Shown here piece by piece: positions 1-11,885 of a stretch of DNA of 64,000 nucleotides (positions within the stretch are counted from its first letter, which is position 1; every line of letters starts with the position of its first letter). The notes under the pieces were generated by a model, which was given only the letters and a program-made list of their open reading frames with translations, searched no databases and was not told the DNA's origin. Both the position numbers and the translations under genes were made by a program. Origin of the DNA: Tetrahymena thermophila SB210 (taxonomy: Eukaryota > Ciliophora > Oligohymenophorea > Hymenostomatida > Tetrahymenidae); NCBI RefSeq assembly GCF_000189635.1, contig NW_002476199.1, forward strand, positions 1 through 64,000, written 5' to 3'.

Positions 1-58
1 TTACAAAGGGAGCAAGAATCAAATAATTGAAATTGCAAGAACAACAAAAACGAATTGA
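1..58 (+). other. possible 3' tail of a gene entering from the left
   Basis: The first ~60 bases are less AT-rich than what follows and are open in more than one plus-strand frame. Frame 1 ends at a TGA at 28-30 (reading ...REQESNN). Frame 2 ends at a TGA at 56-58. Frame 3 reads a Gln/Lys/Glu-rich string and stays open into AT-rich sequence. The edge of a gene is likely, but frame and product cannot be decided. Confidence 0.25.
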
Positions 59-493
59 AAGCAAGCATGGATATAACAACTTAAAATTAAAACTAAATAT
101 AAAAGAGTATTTATTGTATGAAAAAAAATTAATATTTCAAAATATATAAATATAATAATAAGTATTTTATATTTTTTGATTATGTAAATAATTAATTATC
201 ATACTAAGTTAACATCACCAAATTCTTTCTTTATATTAATTTTTATGTTTTTTTAATTAAACTTGTCAGTCAGACTTTAAAATATTACTAATAAATACAT
301 AGATATAACTCCAAATAAAGATATCATTTACATATTATTAAATCTATTTAATTCGATAAGATTTTAATAAATTTTTTTAAATTTGAAATAAATTAAATGC
401 TAAAAATCATTGATTGTATGATAAAAATTATTAAGAAATATAATTTTTTTATTTAAAATCATATAAAAGTAAAGATATACTTTTAATTTTAAA
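59..493. other. AT-rich intergenic stretch
   Basis: Very AT-rich spacer between the possible gene tail at the left edge and the TGA of the convergent protease gene. No ORF, repeat or RNA-like element was seen. Confidence 0.6.
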
Positions 494-2088
494 TCACTTA
501 TTTTTTTATTTATTTTACTTTTAGTTTGATATTTAGTAATTATATGAAGGAGGAATAGATTTTCTTAACTCTGAAGGGTTTTATATTTGAATTGTTTAGA
601 AAATTGAAATTTCTCTTTTTGAAAATGCTTAGAATATAATATGGTTAGTATCTATTCCGCAGTTATAATTTTTAATTTTGTGGTAATTAGATTGATTTTC
701 TTTAACATTTCTATCAAAATTGATAATACTTTAATAAGTTTAAGTTTCTTGTGTATCTTCATATCCTGTAATATCGTCAAAATATCCTGTGTTTATTCCT
801 ATTAGTAATTAATTATAAAGTAAATAAATAAATTTATAAATTTATTTTATTTTATTTTACCTATCAGATTGCCATTTATATCAAGAACTGGTGAACCACT
901 TGAGCCTTAGGTAGTACTGGCTTCGAAAGTTAAAATATAATTATTGCTTTTTGCGTATTATCCCACTTACAAGGATTTATGAGGGTTAATAAGTTTATTA
1001 ACTTCTATTGGTTATATTGTTTAATTATCATAAAGCATGTTTAATATATATGTAGGGTCTTTCTTTTAGAAAATTGATCCTATAATTTATTAATATCCAA
1101 TCATATAAATATTATTTTATTAGTCTTCTTAAATGTTGTATTAATTTTATGAAATTTATAAAGGATATATCTTCTATTTGTTAAAGAAATCAATAAATTT
1201 ATCTTCAAAAGAAAGTAGACAGCAATCTATACTAGGGAGACATTACAATCCGTTAAGAGGATCTAATAAAAATTAATGAGAAGTCTCACTTTCACTTATA
1301 ACAGATATCAACTCTCGTCTATATTCTAAGAATTCATAATTTATGAATGCCTAAAAAATAGGCTATCCCTTAAAGTATTTATCTTCCTCTTATAAATAAT
1401 TTTAAAGGAGTTTACTAAAATCTTTTATATTAAACCCATTTTATTTGTTGAAATCTACAATTTATCTTCTTTTTTTTGCTTTGAATGTTTAAAGAGACTT
1501 TTTAAAATCTTCGAATGTGTCAATTTCACTCATACTTACAAATATTAAGCGATAGTAATCACCTTTAGTATTTTATGGAGTATCCATAAAGACATGAGCA
1601 ACTGTCAAGCCAAATATTTCATTTTGGTGTTAATTATTTGTTTATTAATTTTAGAATTCTACTACAGAAAAAGTAGCACAGCTAATTTCTAAAAAGTCGA
1701 TAAAATTGCTCTTTTCTACATAAACAACAAAAACTTATCCCACAGCTTGTGCTTTTTACTCTAAGTTTATAATTTAGGGCTGCGATAAATTAACTCTCAA
1801 AGGCTTTATCTTTGAATTATCTTTTTACTTTGGTAAAAAATTGTTTATTAAGAGTTTTTAGTGTCTGATAGGATAATTAGGCCAAAAATGTATGAAACTG
1901 TTTTTGTTTAGATTCAATTTGTAGTTCTTAGCATTCTGTTAAAACGTTTAGGAAAAAGTTTTAGTGTCTTCATCCAAATAAAAAGTAGCCTTTTGTTGAA
2001 AATAAGTTAGTTTCTAGCTATTTAAAGCGTTAGAAGATTAAATATTAGGATGTGTATTTTCTTTATTTTAATATTCTTCCTCGTTCAT
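494..2088 (-). CDS. trypsin-like serine protease, chymotrypsin fold
   Basis: A minus-strand ORF from ATG 2086-2088 to TGA 494-496, with one 62-bp intron at 799-860, encodes 510 aa. The peptidase S1-type triad can be placed in order: His165 in LTVAHVF, Asp288 in SIDCCLL, and Ser397 in TQGSSGSPVLD followed by NGNLIG. That Ser context is the cytoplasmic/HtrA-like G-x-S-G-S-P form rather than secreted-trypsin GDSGGP. No N-terminal signal peptide is evident; the start MNEEEYQNKE is hydrophilic, so an intracellular protease is inferred. The ~160-aa N-terminal and ~110-aa C-terminal flanks are Asn/Gln/Lys-rich with no domain I recognise, and there is no PDZ domain. The intron falls just after the Ser loop. 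The substrate is unknown. The family call is firm; the start could lie slightly upstream because no nearby in-frame stop precedes it. Confidence 0.85.
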
Positions 2089-2351
2089 TTACAAGTGAAA
2101 GAAACAAATTGATTTAATATCTAAAAACCAGATTAAAAATTTACAATTTAAATTTAAAAATTAAAGTAGTATTTTTTATAATCAGTAATTCAAACTCGCA
2201 AGTAAATATGTGCAAATAAACAAAATTTATCTAAAATGTTTAATAAAAATTATAATTTAATAAAGAAAAATTAAAAATATTTGTAAATATGAAAATTAAT
2301 TTTTTAAATTAGATTATTTATTTATATTTTTTATAAAATTTTAATTAATTC

Positions 2352-2405
2352 TTATGTTTTCTATATTTGTTTGTTAGGTTATGTTTTCTATATTTGTTTG
2401 TTAGA
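2352..2405. repeat. 27-bp direct tandem duplication
   Basis: Two adjacent 27-bp units beginning TTATGTTTTCTATATTTG occur at 2352-2378 and 2379-2405, identical except for the last base. This looks like a recent slippage or unequal-exchange event in an intergenic spacer. Confidence 0.9.
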
Positions 2406-2539
2406 CTCATAAATAAATTGATTTAGATAAATAAATCTTAATAGCTTAGTCTATATTAAAATTAATTAACTTTTCAACGGTAACTTTAATTAAAAGTGAA
2501 AATTTAACGATATATTTTTATAATTAATTTTTAACGCAA

Positions 2540-2990
2540 TAATTTTCATAGAGCCCGGTATAGTTTTTAATCCTTCCAAAAAATAAGTTTTTAATAGGCT
2601 TTCATTTTTATTATTTTCATAATCGAGTACAAACGCAATCAGTTTTTTATAGTAGATTTTAGTTACTTGCTAATTCTATCAAATACAGGTTACAAGTTTT
2701 TGCTATGGGAATCTTCAATTATATATTTACTAAAAGATAGGAATGGAATAAAACAATCTATTGCATCATATACTCAGACAGACAAATTAAGCAATCTTGA
2801 AATGAAAATGCCTTTAAAAATTAAAAGTAAGTCAAAGCTGCAAAAAGGAAGCTGAGGTGGAAACTATTTTATGCTATTAGCTTATCGATTGAAACAGATC
2901 TAAGCTACCAAAAGAAAATAGGAAAAATTTGCTTGAGAAACTTCAGCTTTATGACAGCATACTCCCGGCCGTGAACACTAAAATTCTCTT
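2540..2990 (+). other. compositionally distinct island, possible RNA gene or gene relic
   Basis: This stretch is clearly less AT-rich than its flanks and contains GAGCCCGG near 2571 and CTCCCGGCCGTGAAC near 2964. A 10-bp stem can be drawn between 2849-2858 (AAGCTGAGGT) and 2940-2949 (ACTTCAGCTT), with one G-T pair. A plus-strand frame open through 2667-2855 ends at TGA 2853-2855. It uses only CAA/CAG for Gln and several CTA Leu codons, unlike the clear genes here. I do not recognise it. It could be a structured RNA, a decayed gene or foreign DNA. Confidence 0.35.
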
Positions 2991-3077
2991 TTTCAAAATA
3001 CATGATATTTTTCTTATTCCTTTTATTATTTATAAACTAACCCAGGATTATTTGTCAAAAATACTTCGAAAGATGAA

Positions 3078-3097
3078 ATGATGATGATGATGATGAT
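3078..3097. repeat. ATG trinucleotide microsatellite
   Basis: About six to seven consecutive ATG units within AT-rich spacer; simple sequence with no coding context. Confidence 0.85.
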
Positions 3098-4160
3098 AAA
3101 AAACTAAAAAAAATACAAAAATAAATATTTAAGAAAGAAAAAATCAAACAACATTAAAAAATCGAGCTTCTCTATCCTTGTCAAAAATACCTATTTAAAA
3201 TCCACATCTAAAAAAAAAAACTAAAATAACTCCAAAAACTTAATATAAATATAATTAAAATAAATAAATACATAACATAAATAAATAAAAAATCATTCTA
3301 TTTACATTAAAAATATATTAAACAAACACAACCAATTACTCATAAAATAAAAACAAATATATTCTAAATATAAATCAAACTTCAAAAATCTCTAAAATAT
3401 TAATAAAATATAATTTTTCTTAAAGCATATATGCTAATTTTACATATGATACAACCTTTACTGTTTTTAGCTTTTTTATTAAAAACAATCCTCATTTGTT
3501 ATCCATCTCTTTTATTATATATTAAACTTATTTACATTAGTATTTTATTACTGTGAAATTGCTAGGCAAATATTATTAAAATATAATTTAAGTCAATATT
3601 AAATAATAATGAGCTTTTCTTATAAAAAAATTTTTTTAATAAAAGCTTTTCTATGATATATAATTTATTTTTTTAAAGATATTCTAATTATTATTAGCTA
3701 GAGTATTTTAAATGAATATTTAATAAATATAAATTCAAAATATTCTATAACTATTTAATATAAAAAGCATTTATTTATAGTAACATTAAATTTTAAGTCA
3801 TATTCTTGTTTTCGTTAGACTATAAAATTTTAGTTTTCCTACATGACAAAATTAAGATAAAAGATGTTTAATCCTATTCTTAACATTCTTCATGCCTATT
3901 TTGAAATATCATTAAACATTATAATTTTAATTAAAAAATTGTTAAAAATAAATCAAAATAATTATTTTTTTTTAATGAAGTAATTAATTACAATAAATAT
4001 TTTGAAGCTGGATTTTAATATTATTTATTACTCAAAGTAATATCTTAATAAAATATTTTTATATGAATTAATAGTAAAATATATGGTAAAATTTTATTAG
4101 ATACATAGATATATATAAATTTAATATTAGTTTTAAATTGAATTTTTTTTTACCAAAAAA

Positions 4161-4190
4161 AAGCAAGATTTGCGTAAGCAAAACTTGTTT
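4161..4190. other. hairpin with a GTAA tetraloop
   Basis: CAAGATTTGC (4164-4173) and GCAAAACTTG (4178-4187) pair around a GTAA loop with a single A-A mismatch. The stem extends outward through A/T pairs and one G-T pair. As RNA the loop would be a GNRA tetraloop. It stands alone in AT-rich spacer with no flanking gene, so any role is unknown. Confidence 0.5.
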
Positions 4191-5190
4191 TAAAAAAGAT
4201 TTATCTTAATTAAATTAAAAGGAATTGAACAGTTTGACTTTATTATTTTAAATAAAATTCATGAATAAAAAATATATTATAAATTTTAAATTTAAAGATA
4301 ATTTACCTAATATAATAGTAAATGTTTTTAATATTTGTTTATTTATTTATTTTATAATTTAAATTTGCTAAAATATCAAAAAAATATTATTGATTAAGAC
4401 TATAAAAATATATGGGAAATAATTATGTGAGCAGTCTAAAAAATTTAGTGTTTATTTTTAAAGATATTCAGTTTTGCTAACACCTGCAAAGAAATAAGAA
4501 AATCATAAAAATATTACAGGAGAAAATTTTAATAAATAAATTTCTTTGTTATGAAAAATATAAGAAAAATAAGAAAATTTTTCTAAATTTCAGAATTCTG
4601 ATAAATTATTGAATATGAAAAATAGTAAAATAGAAGAATAATTAATTTGAAAATAAAACTAAGAAATTAATAAAATAAGCAAGCAAATATTTTGTTTTAT
4701 AAAAAATTAATATTTATGTATTTTATTAGATATTTCATTAAAAGATTAAGTATTAAGAATAAAATAAAACTAAGACATCAATAAAAATGAAAATCTTTAT
4801 GATTAATTTAAATGGGGAACATATTTTATTAAATGTTTCAAAGAATTTTACCTTGTAACATTATTCAGTTTTAGAGAACATTATTTTTTTAATAAATTGT
4901 GACTTTGAGAAATTAATTTCCTTATTATTAAAGAAAATATAAATAAATTAAAATCAATTATTACTAAAAACTATAAATTTTCCTGCTAAAAAAGAAAATC
5001 AAATCAATTTAAAATGCGAACAAATAAAAATGAAAGCCAAATAAATAAGTTTTTATCCTTAAATAACAAAGTTTTTAAAAAAAAAAGAGATTATATTTAG
5101 AATCGCTTAAGTTTTTTATCATCCAATTCTAAATACATATAAAACAGTGCCCTCTGTTTGTTAATCTAATACAGCAAAAATCTAAATATT

Positions 5191-5409
5191 ATGGCTAACA
5201 TTCTTTATTTGAAAAAATATCAAGTATTATTAAGATCATTTAAATCATAATGGTTTTAATCTTACTAAAACTTTCAAAAGACCTTCTAAAAAGATCCTTT
5301 ACTTTTAAGATTATTTGAAGCTTACAATATTACAATCACTCTTAAGTTTTTTACGCATCAAGCACAAGTAAGATTAATATAAGAAGTAAATGGATTGAAG
5401 AGTCCTTGA
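5191..5409 (+). CDS. small hypothetical protein, 72 aa
   Basis: A plus-strand ORF from ATG 5191 to TGA 5407-5409 reads 72 aa starting MANILYLKKYQVLLRSFKS and ending NGLKSP. Codon choice resembles the clear genes here, including TAA for several Gln, and the surrounding sequence is less AT-rich than the flanks on both sides. The N-terminus is amphipathic with Tyr/Leu/Arg spacing loosely like small mitochondrial LYR proteins, but the LYR tripeptide itself is absent, so no function is assigned. Additional exons could lie on either side. It may equally be a chance ORF. Confidence 0.4.
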
Positions 5410-5547
5410 GATCTCAAGAAAATTCTCTCTTAGACTTGCTTAAATTATTATAAAAAATTATATTTTTAAAAATTAGGTTTCCTCGCTCTCTTAGTTAAGA
5501 AAAAATAAATGAACTAGATTTAAATAACAAATAAAATTAAATAGAAA

Positions 5548-5745
5548 TCAAATATTAAAATAAAATAAAATAAAATAAAATAAATAAATAAAAATAATTA
5601 AATAAATAAATAAAAATAAATAATAAATAAATAATAAAAAAATAAATAAAATTAATAATAAAAATAGAAACAGAAAAATAAAAATAAAAATAAAATCCAA
5701 AAGTAAAAATAAAATAAAATAAAAATAGAAACAATTTTTTAACAA
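5548..5745. repeat. low-complexity AAAT/AAATA tract
   Basis: About 200 bp of almost pure A and T in AAAT, AAATA and AAATAAAT patterns with a few isolated G or C. A minus-strand standard-code ORF through it gives only Leu/Phe/Ile/Tyr repeats and is an artefact of composition. Confidence 0.85.
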
Positions 5746-6689
5746 AGGCTAGTTTAAAACATTTTTTAGTTAAATTTTATAACAAACGTATAAGAATAAA
5801 TATATTAAATTAATTCTTATATATATCATGAATATAATTCTTATTTTTTTAATATTATCAAATATTTAAATATGATAATCATAATTTTATTTTATTTTTG
5901 ATAATTCAAACTTTAAGATAAAAAAATTCATCATTTTTTTAAAGAAATATTATTTAAAAGAATATTTAAATTTTATTTTTGATTGAATATTTTTTTAAAT
6001 TATTTCACATTCAAATTAAATCATATAAATATAAACTTATCCTTAAACTATATTTTATAAATAATATGTGTTTTATTAAATTTTAAATTATAAAAAATTA
6101 AAACTTTAAGGATTAATTAAATTTATTAAATATTTTAAACATACCAAAAATAAAAATATTTTTATCTAGAATAGAATCACAAATGTTACAAGTAAAATAT
6201 AAATCGATAAAATACAAAATTATTAAATTATTTAAGTTTATATACTCTATAAAATTATAATATCCTGTTATTTTATTAAATCCTTATCTTTTAGTTTATA
6301 AAATTCATTTGAAATATAAAATAGTATAGTTTTTAGAGAAATCTAATTTTTGTGTTAAATAATTCAAAAATTTATCTTTTTAAATTCAAAATATTTATAT
6401 TGGTAATGAAAAAAAGAGAAAATTATATTTTTATTTAATTTATTAAAAAAATTTTGAAAAGATTAACATTTATTAGATTGATTGAATAAATCAAATATTT
6501 ATTGTTCCATAAATTTTTCAATATAAAACTTTATTAAAAAAAAAATCAAAAAGATACAAAAAATAATTTGAAAAAAAGTAACAAATAATAACAAAAAAAA
6601 ACTAAAAATTAATGAATCAACACTTAGATCTGACTTAAATCAAATCTAAAATGTTAAAATTCTTTAATAGTAACCTTAAATCAAAATAA

Positions 6690-7120
6690 TAATAATTAAT
6701 TATGCTGATTAGTATGTTGCTTTGTGCTTTTGTCGTAGTATAGTATGAAATGGGTAGCTTTGATTATGACTGGGTAATGAGCTGATGATTATAGTGCACC
6801 TATGCTGATTAATTTATTTATTAATCGAAATGGTAAGTCAAGTAATATTATTTTGTAACAAGTAAGCATTTGGTGCTGCTTGTTTAAGTTTTTGAGGGAC
6901 TCTTAAAGCTCTATGAGTGACTGGTATTACTATCCTTGAAAAGACTTAAATCTTTAGATAGGACAAAATATAGTAATACACAGAATTCATTCAAGAGTAT
7001 ATTGTATGTTGCGGATTATACGTATCTCAAGGAAACGCGAATATTAACCCCCTCTTCTTCCCTTTAACATATTAGGAACGTCGAGAATCTTCTTGTTGAT
7101 AGGCAGAAAGTTGCTCTCTC
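6690..7120. other. less AT-rich island with several open frames, unidentified
   Basis: This ~430-bp block stands out from AT-rich flanks, with G/C-bearing words such as GCGGATTATACG, AAACGCG and AACCCCCTC. On the minus strand one frame is open in the ciliate code from an acceptor-like site near 7120 to a TGA just upstream of 6600 (roughly 170 codons). Other frames are also open over parts of it, and none matches a family I know. The words TATGCTGATTA occur twice near the left end (about 6700 and 6802). It could be an exon of an unrecognised gene, a pseudogene or a non-coding RNA. Confidence 0.3.
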
Positions 7121-8220
7121 TCTAAAATTAAAAAATATAAAAAGATAAAAAATAAAGAAAAATAAAAATAAAAAATAAAATTTAATAATATAAAATCAAA
7201 TTCAAATTCAAATTAAAATACAAATACAAATACAAATTAAATAAAAAAATAAATTAAAACAAAAAGAAAAAAAATAAACGAATAAAAAAATAAATACAAA
7301 TAAACCTAAGATACAAATAAATAAATAAACAACCAAATTACTAAATTAAAAAATCACTAAACAGAAATATTTAACAAATAAATTATTAATACAAATTACA
7401 AATCAATTTTATAATATGATAAAAACTAATCAGAAAAAACTTTTTAAAAATTTAATAAAAATTAAATTATTAAATAGAAATATTTAATATTCGTTTTAAA
7501 GAAATTTTTCTATTTAAAATGGTTTCTTTTTAAAATTAAATTTTCGAAATGGAAGAAATTAAAGGCATTTAAATATTTTTATTATTTCATTCAATTTTAA
7601 ATTAGAATTTATATTTAATTTAGTTAAATTTCTCTATGTAAAAAAAATTTAAAAAAGATATTTAAAATTTTTCAGTAATTTTTAATGAAACATTAAAAAA
7701 CAAGTAAATAAATAAACAAACTAACAATCAAATAAATAAATAAATATAAATATCTTTCTTCCTTTTTAAATTGTTAGAATAAATTTTAGGTTTTGAGAAT
7801 TTGCTTTCTTTCTCTATTATCTATTCAAATGATAGATGATTTAACAACAAATAGTGTTTGATAGATATTATACTTTAATTTTATAAATCTATCAATAATT
7901 TTATTTATTATAAATTAATTATTTAATTAATTAGCTAACAAAGTTTTGTTTTATTTTATTTGATTAAGTTTTATATAACAAAACCTTTATATTTAAATTA
8001 ATCAATTAAATACTTAATTAGCTCAACATAAAACTTATTAAGCTAGTATAAATGAACCGTAAAAATTCAGGATAGGAAATAGGTCAAGGAAATTAATATA
8101 ATTTAGAGAACTCTAGTGATTTAGAACTCTATGAGGTTAATTTTTAGCAAAGTAATTTTTAAAATTTATATATAAAGAATTAGATTAGTTATTCTATCTT
8201 TATGAAACTTAATAGAAAAG

Positions 8221-11200
8221 ATGAGCTCAAAAGCGAAGTCAAACAATTTGCAAGAAGAATACCATTATGAAGAGGGGAACGACGATTATATTAATATTTA
8301 CAAAGACCCTATTAGAAGTGAAGATGAGGAGTAAGATTCCTCATAATAACAATAAGATAACCACAATTAAAGTATCATTACTTGAATGGAATGTTTTTTG
8401 AATATAATATAATTCTTATACTAGATCAACACTATCTATACAATAATCATGAAAATCATGATGACGACGATGATGATGAATTAGATGAAGTCAATGGAAT
8501 TAGTTAAAACTCTTAAAGATAAAGATATGCAACTTAAGATTATTTATAGTTAATTTATATTTAGTATTATTAATATATTAATTCGCTTTTTTAACATAAT
8601 TTTAGATAAAATTGTTATGGAGAAGATCAACAAAATCAATAAGCAAATTATGCTGAGATAGTCAGAGGTTAAATTTAGTAGCATAATCAAGAGTTAGAGC
8701 ATATATCACAAGATTATCTCAATCAGTAAATCTAAAAAAATATAAATGAATTTTAAAATGAAAGTAACCAACAAATGCCACCTTCAGAAATAAAAACTCA
8801 GCTTAGTAAAAATTCCACTTCTCAAGTAGCAAAGAATAGCAGCAGCTAGCATAGTTCAGAATAGAATGAAGAAAATATAAGATTTGAAAAGTAATTGTCT
8901 AAAATGACACCTGAGGAGGCTGAAATAGAATATCAAAACAGATATCAAAAATAACTTTTAGAGTTACAATAGAAGTAGTAGTCATTTAAAAAAGGAATAG
9001 ATTAGTCAGGAACTTCTTCCCAAGCTAACAGCTCAAAGCAGACATTTACTATTTAATCAAGCAATCCTTCTCACTAAATAAAATCTTAATAGGTATCTTA
9101 AACAAAAAAATAAGAAACTGTATAATAATAGTCTTAGTAATAATATAAAAATCAAAGCTTAACTCAAAAATTTTCATAACAATCAATAAAAGATGTTAAC
9201 TCTCTCGAGCAATTAAAAACTGTAAAATCCTCTCTTATGATTAGCTCTTAAGAAACATTATAAAGTAGTAGATTAATTATTTGCTTTTTGTAATAAAAAT
9301 TATTTTATTATTTTAAAACTAGATAATTTGCATGGCACTTAGGCAAATATACCAAGGCTATCATAAATTAGTGAAACTATTTCTAAAGATTCTAAAGTAT
9401 AAACTAAAAGCAGTGTTATAAAAAATAATACAAACACTATTATCTCTATCAATAATAATAATAACAACAACAGTATTATGAGTAATAAAAAACAATATCA
9501 CAGTTATCAAAACGCAACTTAATAAAGACCGTAAAGTTCGCAACCAAAAAAATAAGATCATTAAACTGAGCTATTATGTAATATTTATTATCATGGAATG
9601 CAAATAAAGTAAGAAAAAGAAGAGAAATTGAAGAATATATAAAGAGAAATTGAAACTAAAGACCTCTAAAAATGTACATTTAAACCTAAATTAACAGAAA
9701 AAGCCTAAAGACTATCCTTAAATAAGTAAGGTTTTTTATTTGTATTTATCTAAATTAATATTTCGATTTATTTTAATTTACAGTAACAACTATTTGCCTA
9801 TTGAAGATAAGACTTAGATTTATATGAAAAGAAAATAAATATTGATCGAAAAAAGAATCGAAGAGAAAAAAAAGGAAGAAACAGTTGGCTGCACTTTTAG
9901 ACCTTAAATTAACCCTAAGAAATATAAATCTCTTCCTTAGGATGATGAACATAATATGAGTGTTTATGATAGATAAATTGAGTGGCAAAAAAAAGTTTCA
10001 GAAAAAAATACTGAAAGAATGAAGAATTCTTATGCTTCAATAATGACTCCAAGCAAAAAAACAGAAAGCCAAACAAGAAATAATTCAACTTAGAAAAAAT
10101 CAAATTACAACCAACAAAATCATTCAAATGCTACCATAACAAATTCAGCAAAAAGATTAAAAGGATATGAGTAAGAAAAAGGTTTTTTTTCGGAGAAAAG
10201 AGTATCACCAACATTCCTAACCTATCTTAATTGCAAATACGATTATAACCACTCAAGTACTCTTATTTCATAAAATAATATTAATTAATCAATTATTTAT
10301 TTTTAATTAATAATTTAAAGATAGCATAGACTATTAAAAGAACTAAGAAATTCCTCAAATACTGACAACAAAACCTCAAGAAAAAGATCAAATTTATTAA
10401 GTTTAGAATTTTGATGCAAATTAAAGCGAAACTCAAAATTAAAAGTAACTTTTTTATGAAGAAAATAATTAAAATACATTTTTATTTTTAAATATTCAAT
10501 GAACAAATTTTATTTATACTTAATAGAATTTAGAAAGCTATTGAAGTGTGTTAAGAGTTAGAAAATAATCTAAAACAGAGTGGATTAATTTAAAATAATA
10601 AAGAATAGAATAGTGAATATACATTTGGGACAACCAATTAGTAAACTGCAGCATTTTTTTAATAAAAGGAGTAGAATTAGTAATAAGGTCTATCAAAAAA
10701 CTCAAACTAACCAAAAATTTTCTAACAGAAAAATAAAAATTAGATGTATTTTTCTGAAAATATTTAGATTAATTAATCGATTTAAAGCATGAAGCAAAAA
10801 CATTCTGTACCCTCTCGTATAGATTAGATTAAGTAAACTATAAATAAATCTCTTTAAGATTAATTTTAGTCATCTAAGAGTATATCGAAATCATCATCAA
10901 ATGCTTAGCTTTTAAAGCAATATTCATACCAAAATACCATTCCTTAGAAGGTGAATTTCTCAGGAATATCTTAATTGAATAATATTGTAGTATAAAATAA
11001 TCATTACACCTTAAATGATCCTAACTCATAGCAAGATGTAGATGAATTTTAAATAGTGAAGTAGCAATTAGGAAACAATTTTTATAAGCAATATAAAGAT
11101 AAAGCTTAATAGAATAAGAATTCGTCATTCCAGTAATTAAAATTAAATATCTATTTATATAAAATTTATTATTTTTTAAACTATAGGGATGCTTAGTTCT

Positions 11201-11388
11201 TTAGCTCAAAGAGCCAATAAATAGCCAATCAGAACAATCAAAAAATTCTATATTAATAAGCTATAAAAATAAATAAAGAAATTAAAGAACTTCAAGGATA
11301 ATAAAGACATGATAATTCTTAATATTTATAACAGCAATAATAATAGTAAGTTTTAGAAGAATACGATATGAACTAAATTAATTAATGA
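8221..11388 (+). CDS. Gln/Ser-rich protein with CTFKPKL and CTFRPQIN motifs
   Basis: The model begins at ATG 8221 (MSSKAKSNN) and ends at TGA 11386-11388. Seven GT-AG introns lie at 8372-8424, 8549-8605, 9265-9322, 9726-9783, 10257-10320, 10445-10526 and 11133-11186. Exons sum to 914 codons (913 aa). The N-terminus is acidic (a run of Asp near residue 60) and Gln-rich. The middle carries two Lys/Glu-rich helical segments, each followed by a C-T-F-(K/R)-P motif: CTFKPKLTEKAQ and GCTFRPQINPKKYKS. The second is followed by VYDRQIEWQKKVSEKN. I have seen C-T-F-K-P elements in other ciliate coiled-coil proteins, but I cannot name a function. The C-terminal half is Gln/Asn/Ser-rich and probably disordered. 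The third intron could start at 9265 or 9268. Confidence 0.75.
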
Positions 11389-11885
11389 ATGAATTAAAAA
11401 TAAAATTATTTAATTTAAGGAATAACCTATTTTATTTTATTATTTATTTGTAAATAATAACTAAAAAATGACAAACAAACAAACTAACAAAATTATTTTT
11501 TGTTTTTTCTTATAATATCAAATAAATAATATAAAAAAATAAATATATCATTTCAAGTAAATCTATTCACTGAATATTTATTTATCTTTATTCATGTTTA
11601 TATTGTATGAAATCTTTCATTAAAATTTAATGATGAAACTTTCTTTATTAATGCAGATTAATACATAGATAGATATATATGTTAATTAATTATTAATTTA
11701 TTTATTTTGATTCAGTAAATTGATGAAATCACATTATAGAGAAAATTGAAATTAGTAATGTTCCCAAAAAAAGACTCATCTTATAACTAAAGCAACTGAG
11801 ATAGCATTTTTATAGATTAATCCAATTTATATTCTATGAAGCTACGCTGCATTATTTCATGCAATTTATAACTGAGGAAGAAAAC
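11389..11885. other. spacer, partly coding-like at its right end
   Basis: AT-rich to about 11750. From about 11755 two plus-strand frames are each open and protein-like for 30-60 codons, but I could not join them to a start codon without invoking an unproven intron or frameshift; see the small ORF at 11886. Confidence 0.4.

Larger units (their letters stand above)
2089..5190. other. long non-coding stretch with a few sub-features
   Basis: About 3.1 kb of mostly AT-rich DNA. It holds a 27-bp tandem duplication (2352-2405), a less AT-rich island (about 2540-2990), an ATG microsatellite (about 3078-3097) and a hairpin (4161-4190), each listed separately. No convincing protein gene was seen in the rest. 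Confidence 0.5.
5410..8220. other. non-coding stretch with simple-sequence DNA and one richer island
   Basis: About 2.8 kb between the possible small ORF and the next gene. It contains the simple-sequence block at 5548-5745 and the compositionally richer island at 6690-7120, listed separately. The rest is AT-rich with no ORF I would defend. Confidence 0.5.

Noticed and set aside
2667..2855. 62-codon standard-code ORF
   Set aside because: It starts on TTG rather than ATG and avoids ciliate glutamine codons; folded into the compositional-island entry instead of being called a gene.
2849..2990. Resemblance of AAGCTGAGG...CCGGCCGTGAAC to SRP (7SL) RNA words
   Set aside because: The order and spacing do not match SRP helices 5-8, and no GNAR-loop domain was found.
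5548..5745. 65-codon Leu/Phe/Ile-rich minus-strand ORF resembling a membrane protein
   Set aside because: It is the translation of simple AAAT repeats and has no coding content.
9361..10506. Minus-strand short ORFs (9361-9561, 9773-9988, 9915-10127, 10315-10506)
   Set aside because: They are antisense shadows of exons in the plus-strand CTFKPKL gene, whose frame and splice sites are consistent.
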